DNA of 64,000 nt, taken from Lagopus muta. Taxonomy: Eukaryota > Chordata > Aves > Galliformes > Phasianidae. The translations under genes were made by a program, and so were the position numbers. Below are positions 35,328 through 47,900 of this stretch, piece by piece. The stretch spans positions 11,180,501-11,244,500 of the forward strand of contig NC_064447.1 of NCBI RefSeq assembly GCF_023343835.1. The letters run 5' to 3'. Under the pieces are notes generated by a model. That model saw only the letters and a list, made by a program, of their open reading frames with translations. It was not told the DNA's origin and did not search any database. The number at the start of each line of letters is the position of its first letter. The first letter of the stretch is position 1.

Positions 35328-35406
35328 ACAAATTTGCATCCCTCGCTAATTAATCCAAGATGAGCTGCTAATTCAGCTCCTTGATTGCAACTTTGCATAA
35401 TCACTG
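35328..35406. promoter_or_regulatory. Candidate regulatory element with octamer and homeobox-type sites
   Basis: An AT-rich island in GC-rich surroundings: ATTTGCAT at 35,332-35,339 (POU octamer core), CTAATTAATCC, GCTAATTCAG, and TTTGCATAATCA within about 75 nt. Site clustering suggests an enhancer or conserved non-coding element; inference only. Confidence 0.35.
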
Positions 35407-36221
35407 CACACACAGCACGGGGTGGGGGGGGGGATGTGAAGGAGACAATCAGCACTGGGTGCACAGGGGGGCCCCCCAGCAGCTCCCACTCATCTTTACA
35501 GGGCAGGTGGAAAGCAGAGATTTTCCTCTAGCAGGAGAAAATGGTGACACCCCCCAGGATCCACCTTCGAGTTGCTTTTTCCCCCCATGCTGGGGGGCTC
35601 CAAAGGACCCCCAGAACAACCTGAGCTCCTCTGGATGTGGTGAAACCACAGAGCTGGAGCACAGCACAGCCCGGGGGCCATTCCTGGAGATCAGCACATC
35701 CCGTCCTCCCATCTCCACGCTGCTCCAGAGTGAACCCTCTGCTGGAAGGACCTGCCAATCGCACCCCACGGGCGCTCAGCCACACACAGACTGCATCCAA
35801 CCCCAACCCAAAGCCCCCCCAGCCCAAGCACCATGGGCTATCGCAGCAGACCCGAGCCCCAGTGGCACTGTTTTGGGGGGGGGAAATCTTCTTTTCCTGT
35901 CACCAATGCCCACAGCCCACCCAGGCTGCACAGCCGTGCTGTTGTTGACACGCAGGTTGTGCCCCGCTCCACCTCTCCCATCCCAACACAGACCCCCACA
36001 AACCACCCCCCCTCCAAATCTGGCACTGCACCCCCCAGGCTCCCCATAGAGCATCAGAGCCACTTCCAGCCCCACAACCAAGGCACCCACCCCCCACAAA
36101 CCGCAGCACACGTGAAGGGTTGGCCTCCATTGGCACACACTGCACGTTACCACCGCACAGGGGGGAGGATTTGCATCAGCTTTGGGGAGGGGGAGCGCTG
36201 CAAACAGCGGGGACAATGGGG

Positions 36222-36412
36222 AAGTCAATGCATTAAAGTGCTTAGGGGGAAAAAAAATCTGATAAAGGAATAAACCGGTTAAGGGAATACATAATTCACA
36301 GCCCAGTTATTCAAATCCTGCCTTAGAGGAAATCCTCTTAGAGCAATCACCTGATTGTGTGCTAAAATCCTAATTGAATAAGAACAGAATTATGTATTTA
36401 TGCCATCAACTG
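36222..36412. promoter_or_regulatory. Candidate conserved AT-rich non-coding element
   Basis: About 190 nt of AT-rich, non-repetitive sequence inside a poly-G/C-rich area, with a GATAA site, CCTAATTGAATAAG, and a perfect inverted repeat AGAGGA-AA-TCCTCT at 36,325-36,338. No coding frame. The abrupt composition change suggests constraint; conservation was not tested. Confidence 0.35.
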
Positions 36413-39350
36413 CACAACCAGCAGCACATGCAGCTGTTTGCAGCCAGACCTGGGGGGGGCTGCAGGGCCAGCACTGCTGGGGGGGGAGAGGGACCCCCCC
36501 AAAAAACATATTAGGTCCCCCTCTCCCTAGAATCATATTGGGGGTAAAGGAGCTGCTGGGGGAGGAGGGGGAAGAAGAGTGTTTTTCTTCCCCTCCATCA
36601 CATCCCCTATAAACACAGCCATTTTTATCTGCCTCCCCCCCCTCTTTTCTCACACTGTGGCACTGCTCTACCCAGGTCCAGCTCCATTTAAAAGCTATTT
36701 AAGGAACAAACAAAGCACAAATCCCAGCCTCCCAGATCCCCAGCCCCACACCCCCCCATCCCCATTGCTCCAACACAAGCTGACACGGCTGCAGCACTCC
36801 GGAGGTAATTGAGTATCTCAGAGTGCAGCAGCTCCCGCGGCACCAACACAAACAAGCAGACACTGAGCAGGGGGCCGTGCCCTGCAAACAGCTGAGACAA
36901 CAGCACGAGAGCACAGCACACCCCCGAAAGCAGGCAGGCAATGGGCTGCAGGTTGCTTTTCTTCCTTTTTTTTTTTTTGGTAATATTTGATTTACAGGGC
37001 CTTGATGTGCTGCAGCCTGATGGCAACGCGGAGCTGCAGGGAGGTGGGGATGTTTTCCCTCCTGGTGTGAGGGGGGGGGGGCCTCGAGGATTGGAGATGG
37101 GCTCAGGGTGTGCAGCTGCAGCAGGGCTGGCAGTGGCTGCTCTTTGGGGCTGCAGAGGCCATCTTTCCCCGCGCATCGCTTGGCTTCCAACTCCACCCTC
37201 TGAAATGAGTTACTGAAAGAGAAATCGCCACCCAACTGCTTGAAATGCAAATGGCCTCGGGAGACATGAAAGGCTGCTCGGCACCTGAATGGTGAAGAAG
37301 GAAAGGGATGAGGCTCCCACCTCTGCCTCCCTGCTCTGGGTTTTGAAGTGGTTTTGGGGTGATAGGGAGAGGAGGTGCTCAGTGCCACCTGATGGGGTCA
37401 CGAGGTGATGAGGGGCTGCAGGGCAGAGACCTCCACACTGCCTGGGGGGAGGGAAGGGCTCACAGGCCCCAGCAGTGCTGGACATGCAGCATCCTGCACT
37501 GTTTGCCAGCCCTTTGCAGCTCTGGGGCTGGGCTGAACACGGGGCAATTTCCCCCATCCTGTTCGTGGCACGCAGCTGGGGTGCTGGGAAGGGGATCCGA
37601 GCAGCAGATCTGAGCTCTGGGATGGATGGGGAGCAGAGAAGGGCTGCAGGGAGGGGAAGGGATGAAAGAAGTAGGGATGGATGCGATGGAGGCTCACTAA
37701 GGAAGGAGCAGGGCTGCTCCGGGCCGGGCAGCACACCCCATCTAGCGGCTGCTGGGCGGCAGAGCCCGGCTCCCCCCGACCCCCAGCACAGCTCCGTGTT
37801 CATGGTACTGAGCTAGGGGTGGGGGGCACCCAACGGTGGCAGCCTCCATGCCGTGCAGAGCTGCTGTTCTGCATCGCTCAGCACTCCTTAGCACACCTCA
37901 CTGCAGCCCATGCCAGCCTGTGGCTCTCTCAGGGCTTTTTGCCCCTGGAAAAGCACTCAGAACATCACAGTACTGTCAAAACCCTCTGGCTTAACATCAT
38001 GGGCTTACCTGGATTTTACAAATCTGAAATCCTTTATTATGACCTCACTGTGCAGCCTTCTAAAAACTTACTGCTAAGAAAAGAAAGCGCACCCAGGTGC
38101 TGGAACAGCCAGCATCAGATTTCCTCACCTCCAGCAGGTTGGGCAGGAAGCCCTCATTAGCTCACAGCACACCCTTAATTAGCTGAAGAAGTCTGTGCTC
38201 AGGGCCTGGCAGAGCCGTGCAGGACAGAAGCAGCACATGAGAGGTGTGTGCTCAGGGCTGCATAAGCACACAAATGCAAGACCACCGGTCTGAACACAAC
38301 TGCAGCTGCTTGCTTCAATGGTACAAACCCATCATCAGGATTTCCACACCAGGCAGCATTCTGGCCCAAAGGTTCACCTCTGATGATGCTTTGCAGTGAT
38401 CCACATGCAGGGCAGCAGAGCAGCAGCCGCACCTCCTGTGTCACCAATGGGTCCAGGAGAGCACTCCCACCTTGGGCACGGGGACAAAGGTGCCACCACC
38501 TCACCTGGAAGTCACTGCCTCTCACTGAATGCAAACAGCCTCCTCTGATCCGCAGCTTGCTCCAGGCAGAAGGAGGGAAACGTCATTAGCAGCTGAATGA
38601 ACAGTTTAGAATCACTCATCCGTGCTAACACAGCTGATTCTGCCTGCAGCAAGGGGCGGCACATAAATGGCACCAGCAGGAAAACATTGCTCTCCACAGC
38701 CAGATCAGGAAAGGAGACGTCTGCAGCTTCACTGAGTTCACTGCACAACAGCTGTGCACAAGAATGAAGACCTTCCATCACCGTGTGCTCCTCCACCACC
38801 AGACAGCAGGCTCCCTCTGTCACCCACCCTGCTGGGAGGGTTTGGTCACAGTTTTGCAAAGGAAAGGAGGCACGCAGGAGATGTCGCCTCACCCACCTGC
38901 ATGGCTCACTCCAGAACTCCCCCCTGGGCTGAAGGTGAGCAGCAGCAAGCTCTGAGTGACAGCACAGCAAACAGAACGTATGTGGAAGCACTGCTACAGA
39001 TGCAACCCACAGAATGAAGTACAAAGGAAGTCACTTAAACTCACCTGAGGAACAGGAGAAAAACGCAAACTCAGGTCCCTCAAGAAGAGCATTAAGGAGG
39101 AGGAGGGGCAAAATCCTGGTTTCCAGCACAATATACCAGAAGCAGCTCAGCTGGTCCTTCCCCAGTCTCAGCAAAAGCCAAGCTGAGTTTCTTTGGGAGC
39201 TGCTACACAGCAAAGACTGAAGGCTTACTACTGCTGGCAGCTGGGTTCGGGCCACATCATCCAGAACACACAGCATCACCTTCAGCTCATCCAGCCCCAA
39301 CTTCAAGCAGCACACAGAAGGAAGAAGACACCAAATACTTATCACAACAC

Positions 39351-39356
39351 ATTTAA
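39351..39356 (-). terminator. Candidate distal polyadenylation signal (minus strand)
   Basis: On the minus strand ATTAAA is followed within 20 nt by a GU-rich TGTGTTGTG. Layout is good, but it lies 4.6 kb beyond the WIPI2 stop, so assignment to WIPI2 is speculative. Confidence 0.25.
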
Positions 39357-42300
39357 TTGCTTATGCAGTTATAAAATTACAAAGAGCGATGGGCCAGCAG
39401 TGAGAGCCACACACCTGGGGAGGCGGAATGTCAGGCAGATTTTTCCACTTATCAACAGAGATATTGAACAGCAGGTGAGAACTGCAGGATGCAGTGTGGT
39501 TTTTCATTTGGGGGGGGGGTGCAGAAGCAAAAGCAAACAGATCCAAGTAGAGAAAGGGTTGAGCTGATGCCCCATAGGAACCCGGAGAGGTGCAGGTTTG
39601 GGAGCAACTCACCACTCCTGAGAAACGAGTTGGACACATGCAAAGGCAGCAGGGAAGGCAGCACACAACTGCTGCAGCAACAGCACCAGCACACCTGCAA
39701 CGAGCACAGCTGCAGCTGTTTGCAAGCCAGGATGACAACTTCTCGCCCATTACTTTCAAGGCAGTGGAAGGTGGGGTTGGCCAATCTGAAGTGTGGTAAA
39801 AACAAAGGCATGTTACAGTTTGAAATAATTGGAATTTGCTCAATTCCTCTCGTTGTGCAACTGGAATCTGAAAGGATTCGTTTACAGTCTGAGCCACGCT
39901 TTCTTCATTGCAAGCCTTCCTTTGTGCAGCACAGACACCAGAAAGACTGCTCTGCACATGTGCAGATGCCATTCTGCCTTGCTCTCAGATGTTCACATGT
40001 TAAACCAAGGAGACTGTTAGCCAGGACATCTGGAGCACAGAACAGGACCTTCCAAACCTCTGCAGTGGTTAATCCCCACCACTGCCTTGGACAAAGCCTC
40101 CTGTTGCTCTGCAAACACCAGCAGAACGCCTGCATGGCTGAGTGGTGCACTGAGCAGCTCAGCAAGCTACAAGGAAGGAAATTCTACAGTCTTAGTGCAC
40201 GCTGCTTTGGTGCTAATGCCATTATCAGAGCCAAGAGAGCACAGCACAGGACGTAAAGCTTTCTGCTCATCAGCTCCTCAGGTCTCTGTGCTAACATACC
40301 CAGACCTGGGGGCTCCTCACTCCATCCCTCCCTTTTTCTATTACACTCAGGTCAGACACACCTTTCCTTCATGGTGACACCCGTCCCTGTGTTCAGAGCT
40401 CTCAGAGATCTGCACTGAGGCCCACGTGGACAACCCCCTCCCCTCTGCTCCCAACCAATCTCCATAGAAATAGGTGTAAGGAACTCACCCAGGACCCAGG
40501 GTGCCAGAGGGAGAACTCACACAACTGGTCTTGCTGAACAGAGTCTCTGAACATACAGCCTTTGCTAATCTCATTGCACTTCTCACTTCCTGCTCCTCTG
40601 CCAGGCCCAGCCTTGTAACTGCTAGATGTGTATCTATCGCTCGTGTTTTGGAAACTCTGACATAAGAAGAGTCCAGAGCAGATAAAAGCTGTCTGCCTCA
40701 GCACATGAAAGATGAAATAGGGTAAACACACAGCTGTCGAGACAGCAGCAAAGCATGCACACTTGCTGCCTATTTGCACATCAAGTGAAACAGCTCTTTC
40801 CCTACAGTACTCACTGGGAACAGATCCCACCGCAATTTAAGACCTGAGTTTCAGATTCCAAGTTTTAAAAGCATTTCCCTCCTCCCCTCTCCCCCAGCTT
40901 TGGTTGTTTCTGTTGTCCATTTCTGCCCCTAACACTTGATGAGGGTCAAGAGGTACAGCCCATATCCAGAGATGCTCACTGACACAAAACAAGCACTGTC
41001 CTTCCAAGGAAGGTCAGCCCCAAATGAGAGGCTGTACAGTTGAAACACAGCCACCTGCAGGCTGCCCTGGGGAATCTGGGGCTGAAACACTTGGCACCAC
41101 CTGATCCATGGAGCAGCAGAGTTCAGCTCCACACTCAGCTGCAAACAGCATTTCTGGTATGTTTAAAGGGAGGAAAAAAACCAAGTATGAACTCGTGTCA
41201 TTGGGATGAAACCCCATCCTGAAGGGATGGAAACTTCGGCAGCATACTACAGCAGGGCAGTTACTGAGGGAAATGAGATTAGTTGTGTTTATCCAAGGAA
41301 ATAAATATGTCCTCATATAATGAACTTGAACACCACCATCAGCTGGGACCACACACCTCCTGCTCCATCCTAGCTCCACGTTGCTCACTCACCTCAGAAC
41401 ACTTCTACTTTTGCTCTCTAAGGAGACCTTCCTTATTAAAACAGGAAAAAACCCCCACAACTTGAACAGGCTTCCAATTAGGAGCAAAGCAAACAGGGCT
41501 CACAGTGTCACCAGTCAGTCCGTGGCACAGCACACAGCACACAGCAGCACACAGAAGAAAACTACAGTGAATACAGGATCTCCCAACTCACCAATGCAAA
41601 ATACCCAGGTGTAAAAACTAAGAAAGGAGAAACATCTGTATAAGTACCTCAGTTTTTGGCAGTAAAGGATAGTAAACATATTAGAGGTGATAGCAGTATC
41701 TTGCTATGTAATATGGCCTTTGTTACAACCCAGAAGTTTTAAAACTTGTGCTTAGCATACCTGCCTTGCTCATGAGTGCTGACTGCTGAGCTCTGTTTGT
41801 AGTCTGTGCCAAGCCTCCAGGTGCATCATCAGCAATGTCACCAACTTAGTCTGGAGCAAGCAGACATCTGACAGCTCCTGTGGGGTTCAGTCTGCCAGCA
41901 AAGCTCACATTTAAGACTTGTGTTTTACTCTGCAGTGAGGTGCTTCACAGAAAAGCTGATAGCACTAGTAAAAAAAAAAGAAAAGAAAGTAATTCCAGAT
42001 CATGGAATTTAGCTGTCAGCCAGAGCTTAAAGTTAGGAGACCGTGTGAGATTCCAGCACGGCTCAGCAGCTTGCTTTGGATGTGCTGAATCGTGGAGAGG
42101 ATGCCACAAACTGATCAACTGTTCAGGACAGCCAAGGGTTTTCAGAATACACAAGCCTGATCCCTTACTTCCCAGAAGTTTTATAAGAATGGTAACAGCA
42201 GCCTTGCTGATACAGGTAGCTCCCTTAGGCAGGAGGCATCATTGTTCAGAAATGGAATGGAAGCCCACCTCACCACAGAGCTCTGGGAAGAACAGCCACA

Positions 42301-43325
42301 ACCGACTGCTTGACAGAAGACCTGCCAGTGGTACCCAACCCTAACAGCACCTAACAGTCACCATTCAGCAGTGGCAGGAAGTTCACACACACAGTGAAGT
42401 CAGGGTTCTGCCCTCAAGATCTGCAGTTTCCCTGCCTACTTCTATTTTCACTTCTTTGCAAACAGGCAGCAGAGCCAAGGGAAGCATCCCACATCGCTGC
42501 ACAAAAGGCAAACCAGGTTCATTTTGGCAAAGGAAAGTCACACTCACCAAGTGCTTTGCTAATCGTTTGTTCACTAACTGTTATCCACTTAAGAGAAGGC
42601 ACATTACAACCCTAAAAACAGACTGCAGCACTGCTCAGCCTTGGGCAGCCCCAGGCAGGGTCAGGGCTGTTAAGGATTTATTCCAAAGTTGCCAGAGACA
42701 GCCAGTCCTTGGGGAGTAACACAGGAGGTGCTCTGACAGAAAGGGAAATGAAAACAAGAGCAAGGTTATCCAACAGAAGAGAACCCAGAAGAAAATGAAC
42801 CTTTAAAAATCATTTCTATTTACACCAGCATCTGGAAAATAGCCCCAAACCTTCACTATCAGAGCAGTGCAGTCAGCCCCAAGCTGAAGAGAAGAAAGGA
42901 CTGAGAGTTATGCCTTCCAGCTGAAAACCTTAAGGCTGTTTAAATAATAGGGCTGCCACACCCTGCAGGAGCTTCCATCTAGTCTGATAGAATCATTGCT
43001 TTGGATAATTAATAAAGGTATTAAAAAAAAAAAAAGTTATTGCTACTCTGCCAAAGAAACAGAACAACCTACAGGAGAGAAAGTGCATCCCTAAAAACCA
43101 AACCAAAACAAACATCAGCCACCGTGGGCTACAGATGCCCAAGTACCAGAGGTGTACACAAAGCTCTAGCAATTCCTCCTTCCTTCCAGCTTTCTTCCTG
43201 CAGCAACTCTATTCCTCCCTGTAAAGGCACTTCCTAGATTCTATATCCTCACGCAGGGAAACATTTCCAGTTTTCAGTCCCAACAAACAGAACACTCCCA
43301 CAAACACACAACATTCAGAAGGAAT

Positions 43326-43331
43326 TTTAAT
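43326..43331 (-). terminator. Candidate WIPI2 polyadenylation signal ATTAAA
   Basis: TTTAAT on the plus strand, ATTAAA on the minus strand, about 600 nt after the WIPI2 stop codon. No canonical AATAAA was seen nearer. Confidence 0.35.
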
Positions 43332-43934
43332 TAACAAAATGGTCCAGGAAAGGGGAGGGAGAACCCAAAAAAAACAAAACAAAAACAAAAAACAAAAAAA
43401 CCAGGCCATTGCATTTGAAAGATTGCATGTCAGTCACTAGGTATGCCTGCAAGCCCATGCACAGGAAACCATTTGGACCTTTGTCAGTGCAGAACTAGTC
43501 TCAGCTTCCAAAACCACTTCTCTGCTCCTTCCTCATATAAGCTAAGTATTATATACATATATAAAAAAAATACAAACTTGAGTTTGTTATAAAGTGGCTT
43601 CTCTCTCTCTCCCCTCCTATGCTTGCTTGGCACATGAACGCATGCAAAGCTAGTAGGCCCCGAGGGCTGCACAAACAGCAGGTTTTGGCAATGAAAAAAA
43701 ACAACAAAAAACACAGCTAAAATAGATAAGCAAGATTAAAAGCCACTGAATTGAAAACCATATATTTTTTTTCCAATGGTATAGAATTAGAACTACAGCT
43801 ACGACTTAAAACTGTAAGAGTCTGTCATCCTCTCTCCCAGCTCATGTCAAAGTTCATAGCAGCATAACACGAGATTCCTCAAGAAACATCAAGCCAGTGT
43901 TCTCTGCTTCAGGAGTGAGTTCACAGGTCAAAGT
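43332..43934 (-). other. WIPI2: WIPI2 3' untranslated region (minimum extent)
   Basis: AT-rich, non-coding sequence directly after the WIPI2 stop. The true end depends on which polyadenylation signal is used. Confidence 0.5.
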
Positions 43935-44997
43935 TCAGTCTGTCCGGAGGATCATGGGGGGATGCTCACTGTCTTCATCCAATCTGAGCGAGTTGGTTTC
44001 GTCTTCCAGGCAAGCTCCACCCACAGCTCCCAGGTCATCTGGATAAGCTGCAAAGAAAGGGAGCAGGAGTTTGATGATCAGCAGCACAAACCGAGGCGTG
44101 GATCCAACAAAGCAGCCATTCCAGCTGAAGTACCAGACGTTATTTGCAACAGTTTCACTGCCACCCTATGTTTGCCTTCATTATGACCACATTTCTCCAA
44201 GCCAAGAGCAGTTTGTGATTACTCTGCATGTGTGCAATGCATATTGTTGCTTCGGGGCAGTTATGTTTTTGTACTCTCTACCCATCCATTACAGCTGCAA
44301 CTGCAGAATTGATGCTGTATGTGCAGACTATGCTTCCTCCACAGCTGAAACATTAGCCCAAGTGCTATACAAAGATGCTAAGAGACATATACACAAGCTC
44401 TACTCACTTGGGAACTCCAGCATAAACTAAGTTCTCATCCTCTCAACTTAACAGAGCAGCAAAATCAGGCTAAAAGGTCACAACTGCCGTAAGGAACTAC
44501 AGGAACACAACATCACAGACAAAAAAAAAAAAGTGCTACAAATTCAGATGCTTTGCTGGAGGTCTGGGTTCAGAACTCCTTCATAAAATAATTACAGCAC
44601 CTCAAGAACCATTTGGCAAGTACTGCAACTATTACTGAAGTAAGTGAACACAGTTCAAGACAACACTGTGCCCACAAAGCAGCACAGATGAGTGGTTCAC
44701 CTGCAGAAAGCTGCGTACATGGCAGTGCTCTCCTACCACTCACCAGGGCCTCACATCACTCTCACAGCTATGAAAAGCTCAGCGCTGAAGCAGACGAGCT
44801 CACGCAGCCATCTGGAAGGCAGCAACATGCAGAGGCACCCTGCCCCGTCCCCAGCCTTCTCCTTACCATGCCTTGTGGGTGAGGAAGGCACGTATGTACC
44901 TTTAGTCCCAGCAGCGCTGTACGGCTGCGCCACCAGCGGCCGGTCGTGGGATGCAGACTCCAGGATCTCGTTGGCCGGCTCCATGCTGCCATCGAGC
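43935..44997 (-). CDS. WIPI2: WIPI2 last two exons: disordered C-terminal tail
   Basis: Exons 44997-44867 ([44 protein letters not shown]) and 44047-43935 ([37 protein letters not shown]). This tail lies outside the propeller and differs between WIPI2 splice forms. It is less conserved than the propeller. Confidence 0.92.
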
Positions 44998-47900
44998 CTG
45001 CCGAGAAGTGTTAGATGGAGAGGTGAGCTGCCTGGATGTAACACAGCCTTAGCTGACAGCTACACAAGAATATCTCATTAGATGTGCGAGAATACAACGG
45101 GAAGAGTGTGGTCTCTTCAGGGAAGGCAGTCATTGCTTCCAATTCCATGTGCTTCTGTCATCGTGCAGGGGATATGTAACATCACACCAGGGTTTGATGG
45201 TATGATCGATCATGTAAGTAAGGCAATTGTATTATCCTATCTGTTCCCTTCAAATCTTAGAAAAAATAACAAGGCCCTGTCATATCTCCTTAAGTATTCT
45301 ACAGTACTGCTACAAAACATTGTTTGGCTGCTCTACATGCAAGGAATCTTAATAAGGGCACCGAGAGAGAGAGAATACAGATACAATTTCATAGGCCAGA
45401 TTTCCCCCCCATGAAGTTAGAGTAACACTTTCTCGTTCCTCTAACTGCTTGATTTATTGATGAAGGGAACGGTGTCAGATGCTTCAGGTTCTTGTCAAAG
45501 TAACTGAACTCAAACTGCAGAGAAAGAGGAAATGGGATCACACAGCTAACAGCAATTGGTTCTTCACTGCAGTTGGGCAGCATTAAGTTTCTGCTGGTAA
45601 AGCAGTGCTTAGTGTAGATGGTACAAGGAAGGGTGGCACACAGGGATTCTAAAGTTACACTTTCATGTCAGAGGTCTGATAAAAAGCCAGTTTAAAGAAA
45701 CGAGCTGTTCTAAGTCAGACCTCTGCAGCACGGAACTAAGATTAAGAACAAACTGAATTTTGTGAAGCAATAAAAGAAATGAAAAAATAAAAGCAACAGA
45801 CCTCAACTAACGTGAACTTACTTGTGCTGCTTCATTAGCGTGCACTCTCCTCCTTCTTGGGGGTCTAGGTTGTACATGTAGAGATACCCATCAGCAGCTC
45901 CCACCAATAAACGAGGGATCTTCTGAATTCTAGGAACGGTCAGAGGAAATTAATGAGAGCTTAAGTTTCATATCAGCACCCTCTCCTCTTCTCCTGTGAT
46001 TTCAAGCTGTTATTTTCTACACTTGCTTCTCCTAGATAGGCAATACTGCTACCAGCTGCACAGACAGAACACCTAGGAAGCAGCTACATGCAAAAATAAG
46101 GTGTAACTACAATGGGGCTGATAGGATGCCCTGGGAGTTGAGCAGTTCACACATAACCCAGGAAAGCAAACTGAGAAGTTACCATCCTGATATCAGCTTT
46201 GCACAACAGGTTACAGTATTTGTCTCTGGAGAAGTATTTCCTTTCTTCAGAAATGCTACAAAGCTTAATTATTGCTTAAAGGGTGCTTTGAGATCAGAGG
46301 AGAGAGACGCAGACATGAAGCAAATGAAGCACACAAACTCCAGAACCTCCATAAAATACATTTACTACTGCTCAGCTCATTGCTTTGGTAGATGTGCCAA
46401 ACGGGTCCTGCCTTTGGAGATGACAAAGAAGGTTACACTGAGTTCTCAAAATTAACTCCAATGAATGCTATGCAGTTTTAGAGACAAGAACAACACGGAT
46501 TTGCTTTCAAGGACTTCTTTAACCACTAGTCCAAATTGCTTTACTTTGCAGCAAAGTAAATGCCTTAAGCCCACAGATCTGTTCTCAACAGACTTCTCTG
46601 CTAATCAGAAGACATCTTCAAACAACTCTTCAATAGTCAACTGCTTATCCAAACACCGTGCTTTCTGCCTCTCACAGGACCATGAGCTCCAACACAGCTC
46701 TTAAGCCAGAAGAGGCTCTGAAAGCACGACAGCAACCCATTCCTCTGAGTGCTATCCACTCAGCTGGAGATGAAGTAACCCTCCAGTGCCTGCTTTGCTG
46801 TAGCTCTATGTGGCAACCCAGAGGGTGGTGAATGCAAGTACCATTGCTTTACTCACGTGGCAAGTGCACAGATATTTCTGTGCCCACAGAACGGCAGGCG
46901 GACCGTAGCAAAGGCTCTGCCCTGGTTGAACATCTCTGTTACTTGAGAGGGCAGATAGCTTGTTGAGGCCATCAGTACTTTTCCAAAGTAACCTGTCCAG
47001 GTTGTAGGCTCTTCCTGAGGTCTACAATTCGGAAGAAACAAGAGAGATGTGTCGAACTTCGACCTCAAAATGGAGAAAGAGGCGGGTCAACACTGCAAAA
47101 CCTCTTTTCATTTTGAAAGAGATTAAACAGTTATTTGTTTGTCTTCAGGGATTACTGACAGCCCTGAGATCTCAATGCACTCAATTTACACTGCAGGGCA
47201 CAGTATGTCCTATAATACCCTCGGCCTGTTGCTAAAGCATGTCCTATTGTAAACGGATACTTCTGTTTATACAGCTGCATTTCGTAACGGTTATTATACA
47301 AAAATAAGACCTACTGTAAAGAGCTGCACTTCCAGATATTATTCACCTGTTTAATCAATAACCAAACCACCGTCTCCAACAAAAGTTATAAATAAGACTG
47401 CCTTCTCAAACCGTAAATAGAAACATTTTACAACACGGTGCTTTTTAGAACCATGAAGGCAGCTGGAAGGTTCTGCTGAGACAGATCTTCCATAATGGAT
47501 GTCAGAGGTGAAAAAATATAAATAAAAACAAATTGCCCTCACATTCCTCTGCCAAGGATGCCCAATTCCTCTTTGGCAGCAATACTTATCCTATTAATTA
47601 CAAGAACAATAGGTAGATGAGGAACAGCTGCTGATTCATGACTGATTTGTCGTGTCCTTTATTTTAAAGCGTTCAAATGAAGTCTGTTCACTCTTTGAAG
47701 AGCTCATCCTATTTTTTTTTTTTTTCCATTTCCTTGAAAAGCCCAAGGCATCTCTGAGACTTACTTTTCTTTCACAGTCTCAAGTTTGAAGATATGCACT
47801 GTCTCTGTGTTGCTGGATGCAGACAGAAACATGCCATCCATGCTGAAAGCCAAGGAGCAGATGCTCACACACCTAGTGGGAAGGCACAGAGAGGAAAGAA

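Larger units (their letters stand above)
32900..43325. other. Region between SLC29A4 and WIPI2: no coding gene recognised
   Basis: About 10 kb. The left part, to about 38,100, is GC-rich with many poly-G/C runs (near 35,410, 36,475, 37,070) plus AT-rich islands. From about 39,000 it is AT-richer and similar in texture to the WIPI2 introns, and might partly be a long WIPI2 3'UTR. Open frames of up to 255 codons occur on both strands but lack domains, conserved blocks or splice-site support. Confidence 0.6.

Noticed and set aside
39489-40256. 255-codon plus-strand open frame between SLC29A4 and WIPI2
   Set aside because: No recognisable domain, biased composition (Gln, Ser, Cys, His), and no promoter or splice context; likely chance in a stop-poor stretch.
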